Position numbers and translations under genes: made by a program. This document shows positions 25,730-33,533 of a stretch of DNA of 41,636 bases, in pieces. The notes beneath the pieces are model-generated. The model saw only the letters and a list, made by a program, of their open reading frames with translations. It did not search any database and was not told the DNA's origin. The DNA is from Terriglobia bacterium (GTDB taxonomy: Bacteria > Acidobacteriota > Terriglobia > 20CM-2-55-15): contig DASXLG010000241.1 in NCBI GenBank assembly GCA_036496425.1, positions 1 to 41,636 of the forward strand. Direction: 5' to 3'. The stretch's first letter is position 1. Each line of letters opens with the position of its first letter.

Positions 25730-26005
25730 ATGGCGACGGTGCGTTTCACCCAGAACATTCAACGACACGTTTCATGCCCGACGCGCGAGGTTTCCGGATC
25801 GACGCTGCGCATCGTGCTCGATGCGTATTTTCAGGAGAATGAACGCGCCCGCGGATACGTCCTTGATGAGCAGGACCGGATCCGGCAGCACATGGTGGTA
25901 TTTATCGACGGCGAAATGGCCCGCGACCGCGATTCCCTCAGCGATCCGGTAAAGCCGAATTCGACAATCGACGTGATTCAGTCATTATCAGGAGGTTCGA
26001 TATGA
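25730..26005 (+). CDS. ThiS/MoaD-like ubiquitin-fold protein
   Basis: A 91-residue protein with a beta-grasp pattern: VRFTQNIQRHV, GSTLRIVLDAYFQENERARGYVLDEQ, RQHMVVFIDGEMARD, then STIDVIQSLSGGSI at the C-terminus. The double glycine near the end is the signature of sulfur-carrier or protein-modifier proteins (ThiS, MoaD, SAMP). Here two residues (SI) follow GG, so processing would be needed to expose it, if it functions as a carrier at all. It overlaps the BNR-repeat gene by four bases (ATGA). No ThiF/MoeB activating enzyme or JAMM protease is nearby. Confidence 0.8.
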   Translation: MATVRFTQNIQRHVSCPTREVSGSTLRIVLDAYFQENERARGYVLDEQDRIRQHMVVFIDGEMARDRDSLSDPVKPNSTIDVIQSLSGGSI

Positions 26006-27123
26006 GCGATCGTTGTTACATTGCGACAAGAAAAGGGCTGTTTACCGTGGATCGTGGAGCATCCAAATGGTCGATCAGCCACGCCAATTTTGTCGGGGAC
26101 AATGTCACGCTCGTATTGCACGACCATCGTAGCGGCAACCTGTTCGCAGCGTTGAATCACGGACACTTCGGAATCAAAGTGCACCGTTCGACAGACCGCG
26201 GTGAGACCTGGCAGGAGATTTCGACGCCCCAGTATCCCGCCATGCCCGAGGGCTACACTCCCAAGATCATTCCCTTCATCAACAAGCCGCTCGACTGGTC
26301 GCTGAAATTGATCTGGGGCCTGGCCGCGGGCGGAGCCGATCAGCCCGGTCGGATCTGGTGCGGCACGATGCCGGGCGGACTGTTCAAATCAGAAGACAAC
26401 GGTGATTCCTGGGAACTGAACCGTCCGCTCTGGGACCATCCGAAGCGCGAAGAATGGGGCCCGAACGGCGCGGAGTGGCCGGGGATCCATTCCATCTGCG
26501 TCGATCCGACGGATTCGAAGCACGTCAGCGTCGGCGTTTCGACCGGCGGCGTCTGGATCACACGCGATGCCGGAAAGTCCTGGTCGTCGACCGGGGGCGG
26601 AATGCGATCCGAGTATGCTCCGCCGGAGCAGCAAGGCGATCCGAACGGCCAGGACGTTCACTGCCTGGTTCAATGCGCCTCAAGCCCCGGCACGTTCTGG
26701 ATTCAGCACCACAATGGAATCTTCCGGTCGACCGACGGCGCCTCCTCATGGACTGAAATCGAGGACGTGAAACCGTCGGTGTTCGGATTCCCGGTAGCCG
26801 TTCATCCGAAAAACCCGGACATTGCGTGGTTTGTGCCTTCAACGAAGGACGAAAAGCGATGCCCCACAGATGGACGCGTCGTGGTGAATCGCACGAGCGA
26901 CGGCGGAAAGACATTTGAAACGCTGCGCCGCGGGCTGCCGCAGGAATACGCCTACGATCTGGTCTACCGCCACGGCCTCGACGTCGACGAATCGGGAAAC
27001 CGGCTGGTCTTTGGCTCAACCACCGGATCGGTCTGGATCAGCGGCGATGGAGGCGATTCCTGGCAGACCGTTTCGTCCAATCTGCCGCCAGTCTATGGCG
27101 TTCAATTCGCCAAAAACTCATAG
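26002..27123 (+). CDS. BNR/Asp-box repeat propeller protein
   Basis: A 373-residue protein without a signal peptide. It carries about six Asp-box motifs (STDRGETWQEI, SEDNGDSWEL, TRDAGKSWSS, STDGASSWTEI, SDGGKTFETL, SGDGGDSWQTV), the hallmark of sialidase-like and YCF48/VPS10-like beta propellers. The catalytic arginine triad and Asp/Tyr/Glu of true sialidases are not evident, so sialidase activity should not be assumed. It starts CYIATRKGLFTVDR. Translational coupling to a ThiS/MoaD-like protein suggests that the two act together. I recall similar pairings in other soil bacteria but know of no experimental work. Confidence 0.85.
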   Translation: MSDRCYIATRKGLFTVDRGASKWSISHANFVGDNVTLVLHDHRSGNLFAALNHGHFGIKVHRSTDRGETWQEISTPQYPAMPEGYTPKIIPFINKPLDWSLKLIWGLAAGGADQPGRIWCGTMPGGLFKSEDNGDSWELNRPLWDHPKREEWGPNGAEWPGIHSICVDPTDSKHVSVGVSTGGVWITRDAGKSWSSTGGGMRSEYAPPEQQGDPNGQDVHCLVQCASSPGTFWIQHHNGIFRSTDGASSWTEIEDVKPSVFGFPVAVHPKNPDIAWFVPSTKDEKRCPTDGRVVVNRTSDGGKTFETLRRGLPQEYAYDLVYRHGLDVDESGNRLVFGSTTGSVWISGDGGDSWQTVSSNLPPVYGVQFAKNS

Positions 27124-27365
27124 TGCCGGCGGTATGAGGCCAGATCCGGCCTGGAGCAGCGCAGCGTGAAAAGAACTCTCTCGAAGGCTTCCGGAGATGC
27201 CCACAACTACAGGCATTTCATGTGTTTAGCACATATTTGACGGCCCGTAAATTTTCGCCCCGACTCCGGGGTGTCGTTTAGGCTAAGATAGGCCCGCCTG
27301 AATCCTGAATCCCAAGCGGATCCCGTTTTCAGGCGATCTGCTTTAAAGAGGTCTGTTTTCGCGTC

Positions 27366-27539
27366 ATGAAAAACCTAACGCAAAAAATAAAAACAAACGA
27401 TCCGACGAAACCCATCTGGTGCGCGCACTGCTACGTGCGGATCGCGCCTTCCGAGCGGCATGCCGTAAAGAGCGGCAAGACTTATCATCAAGGTTGTTAC
27501 TCCAAACTACACGATAAAGACCGGAATTCAGGAAACTGA
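27366..27539 (+). CDS. Small zinc-binding protein
   Basis: A 57-residue frame starting MKNLTQKIKTNDPTKPIW with a C-x2-C...H-x2-C arrangement: CAHC, then about 20 residues later YHQGCY. That is the pattern of a compact zinc finger (LIM- or treble-clef-like half site). The protein is basic and has no signal peptide. The ATG has AGAGG about 13 bases upstream, further than usual. It lies alone between the BNR gene and a convergent secreted protein. Without a homologue search the call rests on the metal-ligand pattern and composition. Confidence 0.6.
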   Translation: MKNLTQKIKTNDPTKPIWCAHCYVRIAPSERHAVKSGKTYHQGCYSKLHDKDRNSGN

Positions 27540-27560
27540 CGGGAGCCCGAACACCTGATC

Positions 27561-28064
27561 TTATTGCGGGGGATCTCGCGTGATCGTCGTCGCATCGAGG
27601 TCGCCGCCGCTGCCGTTTTTCGGCGTTCCGGCGACGGCGATGCGGTCGCCGACGTGAAGATCGGTAAACGTGAGATCCGCGTTCGCCAGCTTGATGACGG
27701 TGTCCTTGCTGACATAAACCTTGTATTCCTTAGGCTGACCGGATTGCGAACCTGAGCGCGATCCGCCGGTGTTGCCTCCGGGATAGCCGCCGCGCCGCCG
27801 CCCGCCGCCGCCGCCGGGAAAGCCGACACCGCCGACACCACCCCCGCCTCCGCCGCCCTGCCGGCGTGTGTTGCCGTTGTTGCTGGGGTTACCGCCCGTA
27901 GCTGCGGACTGGATGTTTCTAACGGTCAGCATCTGCTTCTTTGCGTCAACCTTCGTGATCTCCGCAGTGCCGACAATCTGCGCCTTATCGCTGTTCTTGT
28001 CCTGCGCGGACGCCGGAATCGCGAACAAAACTACTGCGCTCATCGAGATGAGCCATCGTTTCAT
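27561..28064 (-). CDS. Secreted Gly/Arg-rich protein with split OB-like domain
   Basis: A 167-residue protein with signal peptide MKRWLISMSAVVLFAIPASAQ and an excellent GAGGAG ribosome site. Beta-rich halves (IVGTAEITKVDAKKQMLTVRN and YKVYVSKDTVIKLA...DLHVGDRIAVAG) resemble a DUF5666-like small barrel. A Gly/Arg/Asn-rich insert of about 55 residues separates them (GGGGGGGVGGVGFPGG, RRRGGYPGG). The function is unknown. The compositional bias of the insert recurs in other secreted proteins of this window. Confidence 0.7.
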   Translation of the reverse strand: MKRWLISMSAVVLFAIPASAQDKNSDKAQIVGTAEITKVDAKKQMLTVRNIQSAATGGNPSNNGNTRRQGGGGGGGVGGVGFPGGGGGRRRGGYPGGNTGGSRSGSQSGQPKEYKVYVSKDTVIKLANADLTFTDLHVGDRIAVAGTPKNGSGGDLDATTITRDPPQ

Positions 28065-28141
28065 ATCGATTCTCCTCATCAACAGCCATTATAGACGTCC
28101 GCAAAATCAAAACAGGGAGATTAGTGCCGCAACCAAACTTC

Positions 28142-28224
28142 TTTAGCCGCAGATGACGCGGATGACGCACATGGGGCGCAAAAACGAACTTTTGAGGCGC
28201 CCCATCTGCGTCATCTGCGGCTAA
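28142..28224. repeat. Inverted repeat, GATGACGC family, arms differing by one 9-bp unit
   Basis: The left arm starts TTTAGCCGCAGATGACGCG and the right arm is its complement from 28197 to 28224. The left arm carries one extra GATGACGCR unit relative to the right, so the arms pair with a 9-base bulge. The outer 19 bases match the copy at 18687-18769. It occupies the gap between two minus-strand genes. Confidence 0.92.
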
Positions 28225-28232
28225 AACCTTTG

Positions 28233-28979
28233 TTACTTCTTCGGGACGAGCTTAATCTCGAAGAGCTTCGGCCAGAGCTTCCCCGTGACGAAGAGCCGGT
28301 CTGCAGCGGCGTCATAAGCGATGCCGTTGAGCACGGCATCCTGGTTGGTTCGATCCGCTTTAGGAAGGATGCCCGAAAGATCGATCCATCCGAGAACCCT
28401 GCCGTCGGCAGGCGAAATCCGTGCAATCCGGTCGGTCTGCCAGACATTGGCGAAGATCTCACCCTTCACGAATTCGAGCTCGTTCAGTTCCGTTACCGGC
28501 GTGTTTCCGTCCTTTACCGTGATGCGCCGGATCTCTTTCAGTGTGGCCGGATCCCAGACGCGAATCTGGGACGTGCCGTCACTCATAAAGATCTGTTTTC
28601 CGTCGTTCGTGAGGCCCCAACCTTCGCCGGAATACTGAAAGCTTCGCAGCACAGTCAGCTTGGCCTTGTCGTAGACGAAGCCGGTGTTCGACTGCCAGGT
28701 GAGTTCGATGAGTTGATTCCCGACCAGCGTGATGCCCTCGCCAAAAAACGGCTGCGGCACGTCGAAAATCTGGAGGACACGGCCGGTGGTCAGATCGACC
28801 TTACGAACCGAGGAATGGCCGGGAATACCGGTGCCTTCGTACAGGAATCCGTCACGATATTCGAGGCCTTGGGTGAAAGCGTTTTTGTCGTGAGGATAGG
28901 TGTTGATCACGCGGTACGAGTATTGCGGCGCGGGAACCAGCCACAAAAGGCAGGAAAACAGCAGTTGTGAAATCGGCAT
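28233..28979 (-). CDS. Glutaminyl-peptide cyclotransferase
   Basis: A 248-residue protein of the glutamine cyclotransferase (plant/bacterial QC) family, a five-bladed propeller that converts N-terminal Gln of peptides to pyroglutamate. Family marks: YPHDKNAFTQGLEYRDGFLYE, GTGIPGHSSVRKVDL, FGEGITLVGNQLIELTWQ, GEGWGLTNDGKQIFMSDGT, NELEFVKGEIFANVWQTD, LNGIAYDAAADRLFVTGK. The start ATG 28979 is one base after the stop of the E1 gene, so the two are co-transcribed. The signal peptide MPISQLLFSCLLWLVPAP contains a stretch matching the CACAAAAGG-type repeat (28939-28952). Confidence 0.93.
   Translation of the reverse strand: MPISQLLFSCLLWLVPAPQYSYRVINTYPHDKNAFTQGLEYRDGFLYEGTGIPGHSSVRKVDLTTGRVLQIFDVPQPFFGEGITLVGNQLIELTWQSNTGFVYDKAKLTVLRSFQYSGEGWGLTNDGKQIFMSDGTSQIRVWDPATLKEIRRITVKDGNTPVTELNELEFVKGEIFANVWQTDRIARISPADGRVLGWIDLSGILPKADRTNQDAVLNGIAYDAAADRLFVTGKLWPKLFEIKLVPKK
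28939..28952 (-). repeat. Fragment of the CACAAAAGG repeat in a signal peptide
   Basis: Minus-strand TGCCTTTTGTGGCT, followed by GGTTCCC, matches the right arm of the repeat copies at 10068 and 22664 (TGCCTTTTGTGGCTAATTCCC in the latter). It encodes CLLWLVP in the cyclotransferase signal peptide, against CLLWLIP in the ankyrin protein. Chance is possible for 14 bases. Confidence 0.5.
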
Positions 28980-28980
28980 T

Positions 28981-31008
28981 TCAGTATTCGAGAAGTTTCG
29001 TGACCTGGCCCCGCAGATCGTCCACCGACGGCAGCACTTCTTCTTCGAGCGATACGGCAGACGCCACGAAGGAGTCTTTTGCGCCGACGCGAAGCACCGG
29101 CGCATCGAGGTGATCGAAGCAATTTGACGCAATGCGCGCCACCACTTCCGCGCCCCATCCCATGGTTACGGCATCTTCGTGAAGCACGAGAACACGGTTC
29201 GTTTTCCTGACGCTCTCAAAGACCATTTCATCATCCATCGGCACGATTGTCCGGAGATCGATGACTTCGAGGTCAAACTCATCCGCGATCTCCAGGGCAG
29301 TGTACACCGTCGCGCCCCAGGTTACGATGGTGGCCGCATTTCCAGCCCGCCGGATTCTGCCTTTACCGAACGGGACAAGATAGTCCGCGTTCGGTTCACG
29401 TGCTTTGGCCGAAATATGCCGGTACAGCCGCTTGTGTTCAAGGAACAGGACCGGATCATCGCATCGCGCAGCCGTTTTGATCAATCCCTTCGCGTCTTCC
29501 GCATTGCTCGGAAAGACGATGTACCAGCCGGGCGTATGCGCGTAGATCGCTTCGACACACTGCGAATGAAACGGGCCGCCTTTGATGCGGCCGCCACAGG
29601 CCATGCGCACGACAACAGGGTCCGACCACATGCCGTTGCTGCGCCAGCGCAGCGTCGGAATTTCGTTCCGCATCTGCATGAAGCCCGGCCACGAATAATC
29701 CGCGAACTGGATTTCGACGATGGGTTTGTAGCCGTCGATCGCCATGCCTCCGGCGACACCGACGATGCTCGCTTCGGAGAGTGGCGAATTCTGGACGCGG
29801 TCGGGATAAAGATTCGTGAGGCCGCGCGTCACACCGAATACTCCGCCCTTGGGATCCGCGATGTCCTCTCCCCACATCACAATTTTCGGATTGCGCTCCA
29901 TTTCCTCGCGCAGGCCGCGATTGAGAGCCTCCACCATGGAGATCGTATCTTCCGAAACATATCCGGGCGGTTTCTCTTCGAAGAAAGGCGTGCGGTCGCT
30001 ATAGATGTGCGCCGTCACATGTCCGGTTTCCGGTTGTGCCGCGGCGTCGGCTTCATCGGCCGCCTTGCCGACCTCTTCCTGAATGCCGGCCCGCATTTTG
30101 TCCATGTCCTCACGGGACATGATCCGATGTTTGAGCAAATACGTCTCGGTTTGCGCGATCGGATCACGCTCGCGCGCCCGCGCCAGTTCTTCCACACTGC
30201 GATATTTGGTCTGGTCATCCGAAGACGAATGCGATTCCAGCCGCACGACCTCGGCTTCAACCAGAATCGGTCCTCCGCCCTCTCGCATCCGTTCGATCAG
30301 CGGCGGGAGAGTCTGGTAAATCGACTCGTACCAGGTGCCATCCACGTGGTAGCTGGGAAGCCCGAAGCCGGCCGCAATGCGATGAATTTCCGAACTCGTC
30401 TGGGCGTTTTGAGGAACGCTGATCGCGTAGCCGTTGTTCTGTATGAGAAAAAGAACCGGCAGTTCCTCACGGGTCGCCCAGTTCACGGCCTCGAAAAACT
30501 CGCCTTCACTGGTTGCGCCTTCGCCGGATGAAACGTAGACAATCGCGTCGCTGCCGTCTTTGCGGAGTGCCTTCGCCATGCCAACTGCAGGCAGATACTG
30601 CGTGCCGGTACATGCGGTTTGAGAAACCAGATGCAGTTCGCGCGATGAAAAGTGCTCCGGCATGTTGCGGCCGTTCGAGCTGGAATCGCCTTCCCGGCTG
30701 AGCATGTGCAGAAAAATGTCTTTCATCGGCATGCCGAGGGCATAGGCGATGGCCTTCTCGCGGTAGTACGGAAAGAACCAATCATGGCCGGGTTGCATCA
30801 GCATGACCGTTCCAACCTGCACTTTCTCGTGACCGCGGGTTGAGGCAAGAAATGAAATTTTTCCCTGCCGGGTGAGGATCTTCAGGCGTTCTTCAACGTA
30901 GTAAACGCCGAGCATCTTCCGGTAGAGTTCCCGAATCACCGCATCGGGCACGATCCGGTGTTCGGCGCCTTCCTGTAAGTCAGCTGTTCCCATAGACTTC
31001 CTGCTCAT
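28981..31008 (-). CDS. Fused E1 alpha/beta 2-oxoacid dehydrogenase
   Basis: A 675-residue thiamine-diphosphate enzyme in which the alpha (about 1-330) and beta (about 345-675) subunits of a branched-chain-type 2-oxoacid dehydrogenase E1 are one chain. The alpha part has YYREKAIAYALGMP and the ThDP motif GEGATSEGEF...IQNNGYAIS. The beta part has VMWGEDIADPKGGVFGVTRGL, NSPLSEASIVGVAGGMA, QFADYSWPGFMQ and GGRIKGGPFHSQ. It would decarboxylate a 2-oxoacid and acylate the lipoyl E2. E2 and E3 are not in the window. The first motif reads GEG instead of the usual GDG, which I recall in related fused enzymes. It is followed by the cyclotransferase after one base. Confidence 0.92.
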   Translation of the reverse strand: MSRKSMGTADLQEGAEHRIVPDAVIRELYRKMLGVYYVEERLKILTRQGKISFLASTRGHEKVQVGTVMLMQPGHDWFFPYYREKAIAYALGMPMKDIFLHMLSREGDSSSNGRNMPEHFSSRELHLVSQTACTGTQYLPAVGMAKALRKDGSDAIVYVSSGEGATSEGEFFEAVNWATREELPVLFLIQNNGYAISVPQNAQTSSEIHRIAAGFGLPSYHVDGTWYESIYQTLPPLIERMREGGGPILVEAEVVRLESHSSSDDQTKYRSVEELARARERDPIAQTETYLLKHRIMSREDMDKMRAGIQEEVGKAADEADAAAQPETGHVTAHIYSDRTPFFEEKPPGYVSEDTISMVEALNRGLREEMERNPKIVMWGEDIADPKGGVFGVTRGLTNLYPDRVQNSPLSEASIVGVAGGMAIDGYKPIVEIQFADYSWPGFMQMRNEIPTLRWRSNGMWSDPVVVRMACGGRIKGGPFHSQCVEAIYAHTPGWYIVFPSNAEDAKGLIKTAARCDDPVLFLEHKRLYRHISAKAREPNADYLVPFGKGRIRRAGNAATIVTWGATVYTALEIADEFDLEVIDLRTIVPMDDEMVFESVRKTNRVLVLHEDAVTMGWGAEVVARIASNCFDHLDAPVLRVGAKDSFVASAVSLEEEVLPSVDDLRGQVTKLLEY

Positions 31009-31080
31009 AACCCCCGTCCTTCATGCGATCAGGATAATCCCAATATATGTTTGGACGGCACTTTCGCCAGACAAGCGGCG

Positions 31081-32244
31081 TTAATCGAAGACACTTCGGC
31101 CATCAAGCGCAGCAGAAATCTTTTTCTCATGCGCGACCGCGGCTTGGAAATCCGCGTGCGGATCGCAGCGCTGCTCGACGACGCGCACGAAACGATGGAG
31201 GCGTTCGAACCCGCCGATCTTGTCGGTATCTCCGAGTTTTGCGGCATCGAGCGCCGATGAGAGCACGGACAAGGATTCGTCATAGGTTTTCAGCGGAACC
31301 GGAAACGGATGGCGGTCCTTGCCGCCCAGGGCAAACGAAAACCGCGCCGGATCCACGAACCGCGCCGGCGCTCCGTGTACGACCTCGGCAACCAGAGCCA
31401 GTGTCTGCAAGGTTCTCGGACCGAGCTTTTCGAGCAGTAGAAGTTCGGCGAAATTGTGGAACTCGCGTTCATAAGCCACAGCCAGGACAGCGCCAAGCCG
31501 CTTGAGATCCATATCCGAAGCCCGCACATCGTGGCGGGTGGGAACGACGAGACGGTACGCCTCATCGAGAGTCTCCACCGGTTTCTGACGGACGATATCC
31601 AGCAGCGCAAGCTGCGCCGGCCCGGCATGGCCGTCGACCAGGTTCATGATCTCGCCTTGCGGCTCGCCGACGATGCCGGTATGGGGATCGGCGGTAAAAT
31701 CCCGAACCGCTGGAGAATGCCAGTGATACCGCCGCGCAAGACCGCTCGCGTCATTCATGCCCTGCTGCACGACCGCCCACTCGCCCTCAGCAGTGATTAC
31801 AAAATTGTGCAGATAAATCTGGAAGCCGTCGGCGATGGCATTGTTATCGATTCTTGCCGTAAGCCGGCTGGTGCGGACCAGCGCCTCGCCGTCGAAGCCC
31901 TTGCGTTCGGAAATCGATCGTAATTCGTCCGGCGTATTTCGCGAATGCCGCCCGCGGCCGCCGCAAATATAGATGCCGAGTTCGTCTGCGCGGCCCTGAA
32001 GCCCGCGCTTTAGCGCGCCCATGACGGAGGTTGTAATACCCGAAGAGTGCCAGTCCATTCCCATGACCGAACCAAAGGCCTGAAACCAGAACGGATCGCT
32101 CAGGCGGGAAAGGAACTCGGAGCGGCCGTAACGGACAACGATCGTTTCAGTAATCGCTGTGCCCAGTTTCGCCATGCGGTCGGCCAGCCACTGGGGCACA
32201 CGGCCGCCATGCAACGGCAGATCTGCAGTGCCCGAACGTTTCAT
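31081..32244 (-). CDS. DUF763 domain protein
   Basis: A 387-residue protein starting MKRSGTADLPLHGGRVPQWL, the conserved opening of DUF763 proteins found in archaea and scattered bacteria. Other typical stretches are GMDWHSSGITTSVMGALKRGL, GIYICGGRGRHSRNTP, YLHNFVITAEGEWAVVQQGMN, ARRYHWHS and YEREFHNFAELLLLEKLGPRTLQTLALV. The last resembles a DNA-repair-type helix-hairpin region. Function is unknown; a nucleic-acid role has been suggested from such motifs. The start at 32244 is chosen on the family N-terminus. The ribosome site is weak. It is divergent from the rhodanese gene across 59 bases. Confidence 0.88.
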   Translation of the reverse strand: MKRSGTADLPLHGGRVPQWLADRMAKLGTAITETIVVRYGRSEFLSRLSDPFWFQAFGSVMGMDWHSSGITTSVMGALKRGLQGRADELGIYICGGRGRHSRNTPDELRSISERKGFDGEALVRTSRLTARIDNNAIADGFQIYLHNFVITAEGEWAVVQQGMNDASGLARRYHWHSPAVRDFTADPHTGIVGEPQGEIMNLVDGHAGPAQLALLDIVRQKPVETLDEAYRLVVPTRHDVRASDMDLKRLGAVLAVAYEREFHNFAELLLLEKLGPRTLQTLALVAEVVHGAPARFVDPARFSFALGGKDRHPFPVPLKTYDESLSVLSSALDAAKLGDTDKIGGFERLHRFVRVVEQRCDPHADFQAAVAHEKKISAALDGRSVFD

Positions 32245-32303
32245 AGGAAAGATTTTAGCCGCGGATTGGCCCTTAAGATGCGGCAAATCCAAAGGAGGTA
32301 CAT

Positions 32304-32645
32304 ATGGCTTCCAACCGAATATCGCCCGATGAAGCAAACGCCCGCGTGCTGGCCGGTGAGCCCATGGTCTTCGTCGACGCTCGAAACGCAAAGGACTGGA
32401 GCGAGTCCAGCCGTAAAATCCCCGGCGCCATCCGAATCACTGCGGACGATCTTCCAGCCCGGCTCGATGAAATCGATCGCGATGCAACGGTCATCACCTA
32501 TTGCACTTGTCCGAACGAAGAATCCAGCGTCGCGCTGACTCAGGTTTTCAGAGATAACGGCTATCGCGCCTTCGCGCTTCGCGGCGGCTTCAACGCCTGG
32601 GCTGCGGCCGAGTACCCGCTGGAACGGAAACTCAAGGCTGCTTAG
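32304..32645 (+). CDS. Single-domain rhodanese-like sulfurtransferase
   Basis: A 113-residue cytosolic protein with AGGAGG at ideal distance from its ATG. Rhodanese features: ISPDEANARVLAGEPMVFVD, ARNAKDWSESSRKIPGAIRI, the active-site loop YCTCPNEESS (Cys near residue 67) and GYRAFALRGGFNAWAAAEYPLE. It would transfer or sense sulfane sulfur. The loop is acidic and lacks the usual arginine, a variation seen in CPNE/CPND-type rhodaneses. Its end overlaps the convergent Hsp20 gene by 14 bases. Confidence 0.92.
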   Translation: MASNRISPDEANARVLAGEPMVFVDARNAKDWSESSRKIPGAIRITADDLPARLDEIDRDATVITYCTCPNEESSVALTQVFRDNGYRAFALRGGFNAWAAAEYPLERKLKAA

Positions 32646-33174
32646 ACCGGCTCTTTTTGGCCGGAGCTTTGCGCATCGCCGGAGCGCGCTTCGGAGGCTC
32701 CTCCGCGCTGCCTTGTTTGGCTGCGCTGACGTGAACCATCCCCTCTTCGAAATCAACTTTCACCGTGTTGACGTCGATGGGCTGCGGCAACTGGATCGAC
32801 CGGAAGACCGTCGCCGACTTGAAATCGCATAGATGGACAGTCCCGCTCCCGGCATCATGCTGATGCGTAAATTGCGACTTCAACAGGATCTGGTCTGAGG
32901 TCACCATGATATTCACGTCGTCCGGCTGGACACCGGCAACCGCAAACTTCACATCGAACATCCCATCGCGCTCGAGCAGTTCGACCGGCGGCACGGAAAT
33001 AACTTCAGATTCCGCCGCAATCCAGTCGTATAACTCATGTGCATCGGGCGGCCGCCTGTGGGAAAGCTCGAAGGCACGCTGGCGGATGCGGGCCTGGATT
33101 TCTTCGGTTTCAGCGGTGATGGGATCGTTATTATCCAGAACAACGAGCTTGGCAGACTTCTGATCTCTTTTCAT
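32632..33174 (-). CDS. Hsp20-family small heat-shock protein with DUF2934-like N-terminus
   Basis: A 180-residue protein. Residues about 25-58 (IQARIRQRAFELSHRRPP, ELYDWIAAESEV) match the short DUF2934 helix-turn motif. Residues about 60-155 are an alpha-crystallin domain (VELLERDGMFDVKFAVAGVQ, DVNIMVTSDQILLKSQF, VFRSIQLPQPIDVNTVKVDFEEGMVHVSAAK). A basic Lys/Arg/Pro tail ends the chain. It is probably an ATP-independent holdase. The start has GGAGTGA just upstream. Fusion of DUF2934 to Hsp20 seems typical of soil Acidobacteriota, from memory. Confidence 0.9.
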   Translation of the reverse strand: MKRDQKSAKLVVLDNNDPITAETEEIQARIRQRAFELSHRRPPDAHELYDWIAAESEVISVPPVELLERDGMFDVKFAVAGVQPDDVNIMVTSDQILLKSQFTHQHDAGSGTVHLCDFKSATVFRSIQLPQPIDVNTVKVDFEEGMVHVSAAKQGSAEEPPKRAPAMRKAPAKKSRSKQP

Positions 33175-33260
33175 GCTTCACTCCGTGTTCGATCACGAAA
33201 TACTAGAATAGCAAAAGATTTTCCCGGCGTTTGCGGCTAGAATTGGGTGCTTGTTCTTGC

Positions 33261-33347
33261 GGAGAGGTGCTGGAGCGGTTGAACAGGCCGGTCTCGAAAA
33301 CCGGAGTGGGGGTAACTCCACCGTGGGTTCAAATCCCACCCTCTCCG
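33261..33347 (+). tRNA. tRNA-Ser (anticodon CGA)
   Basis: A class II tRNA with acceptor stem GGAGAGG/CCTCTCC, D arm with GGTTGAACAGG, anticodon stem CCGGT/ACCGG with loop CTCGAAA (anticodon CGA, reading UCG), a long variable arm (GTGGGGGTAACTCCAC) and T arm GTGGGTTCAAATCCCAC. The discriminator is G and CCA is not encoded. A -10-like TAGAAT lies at 33238-33243, suitably placed for transcription to begin about ten bases before the tRNA. It is the only RNA gene I can identify here. Confidence 0.97.
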
Positions 33348-33533
33348 CCTTATTACTAGTATTGTCAATAAGTTGTTGAATCTAGAATTCGTCCCACAGA
33401 ATATCGCGATCAGGAAGCTAAACGGAAAGTTCGTATCACTGCAAATGTGCGATTGCAGCCTTTGCGATTGCGGCCTTAGTCGCAGTCTCCGCTCTTCGCT
33501 TCCTCTACGCTTTAAAGATCTGCGAAAACTCTT

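Noticed and set aside
26002-27123. True sialidase annotation
   Set aside because: Asp boxes alone do not make a sialidase; the arginine triad and nucleophile pair are not evident and there is no signal peptide.
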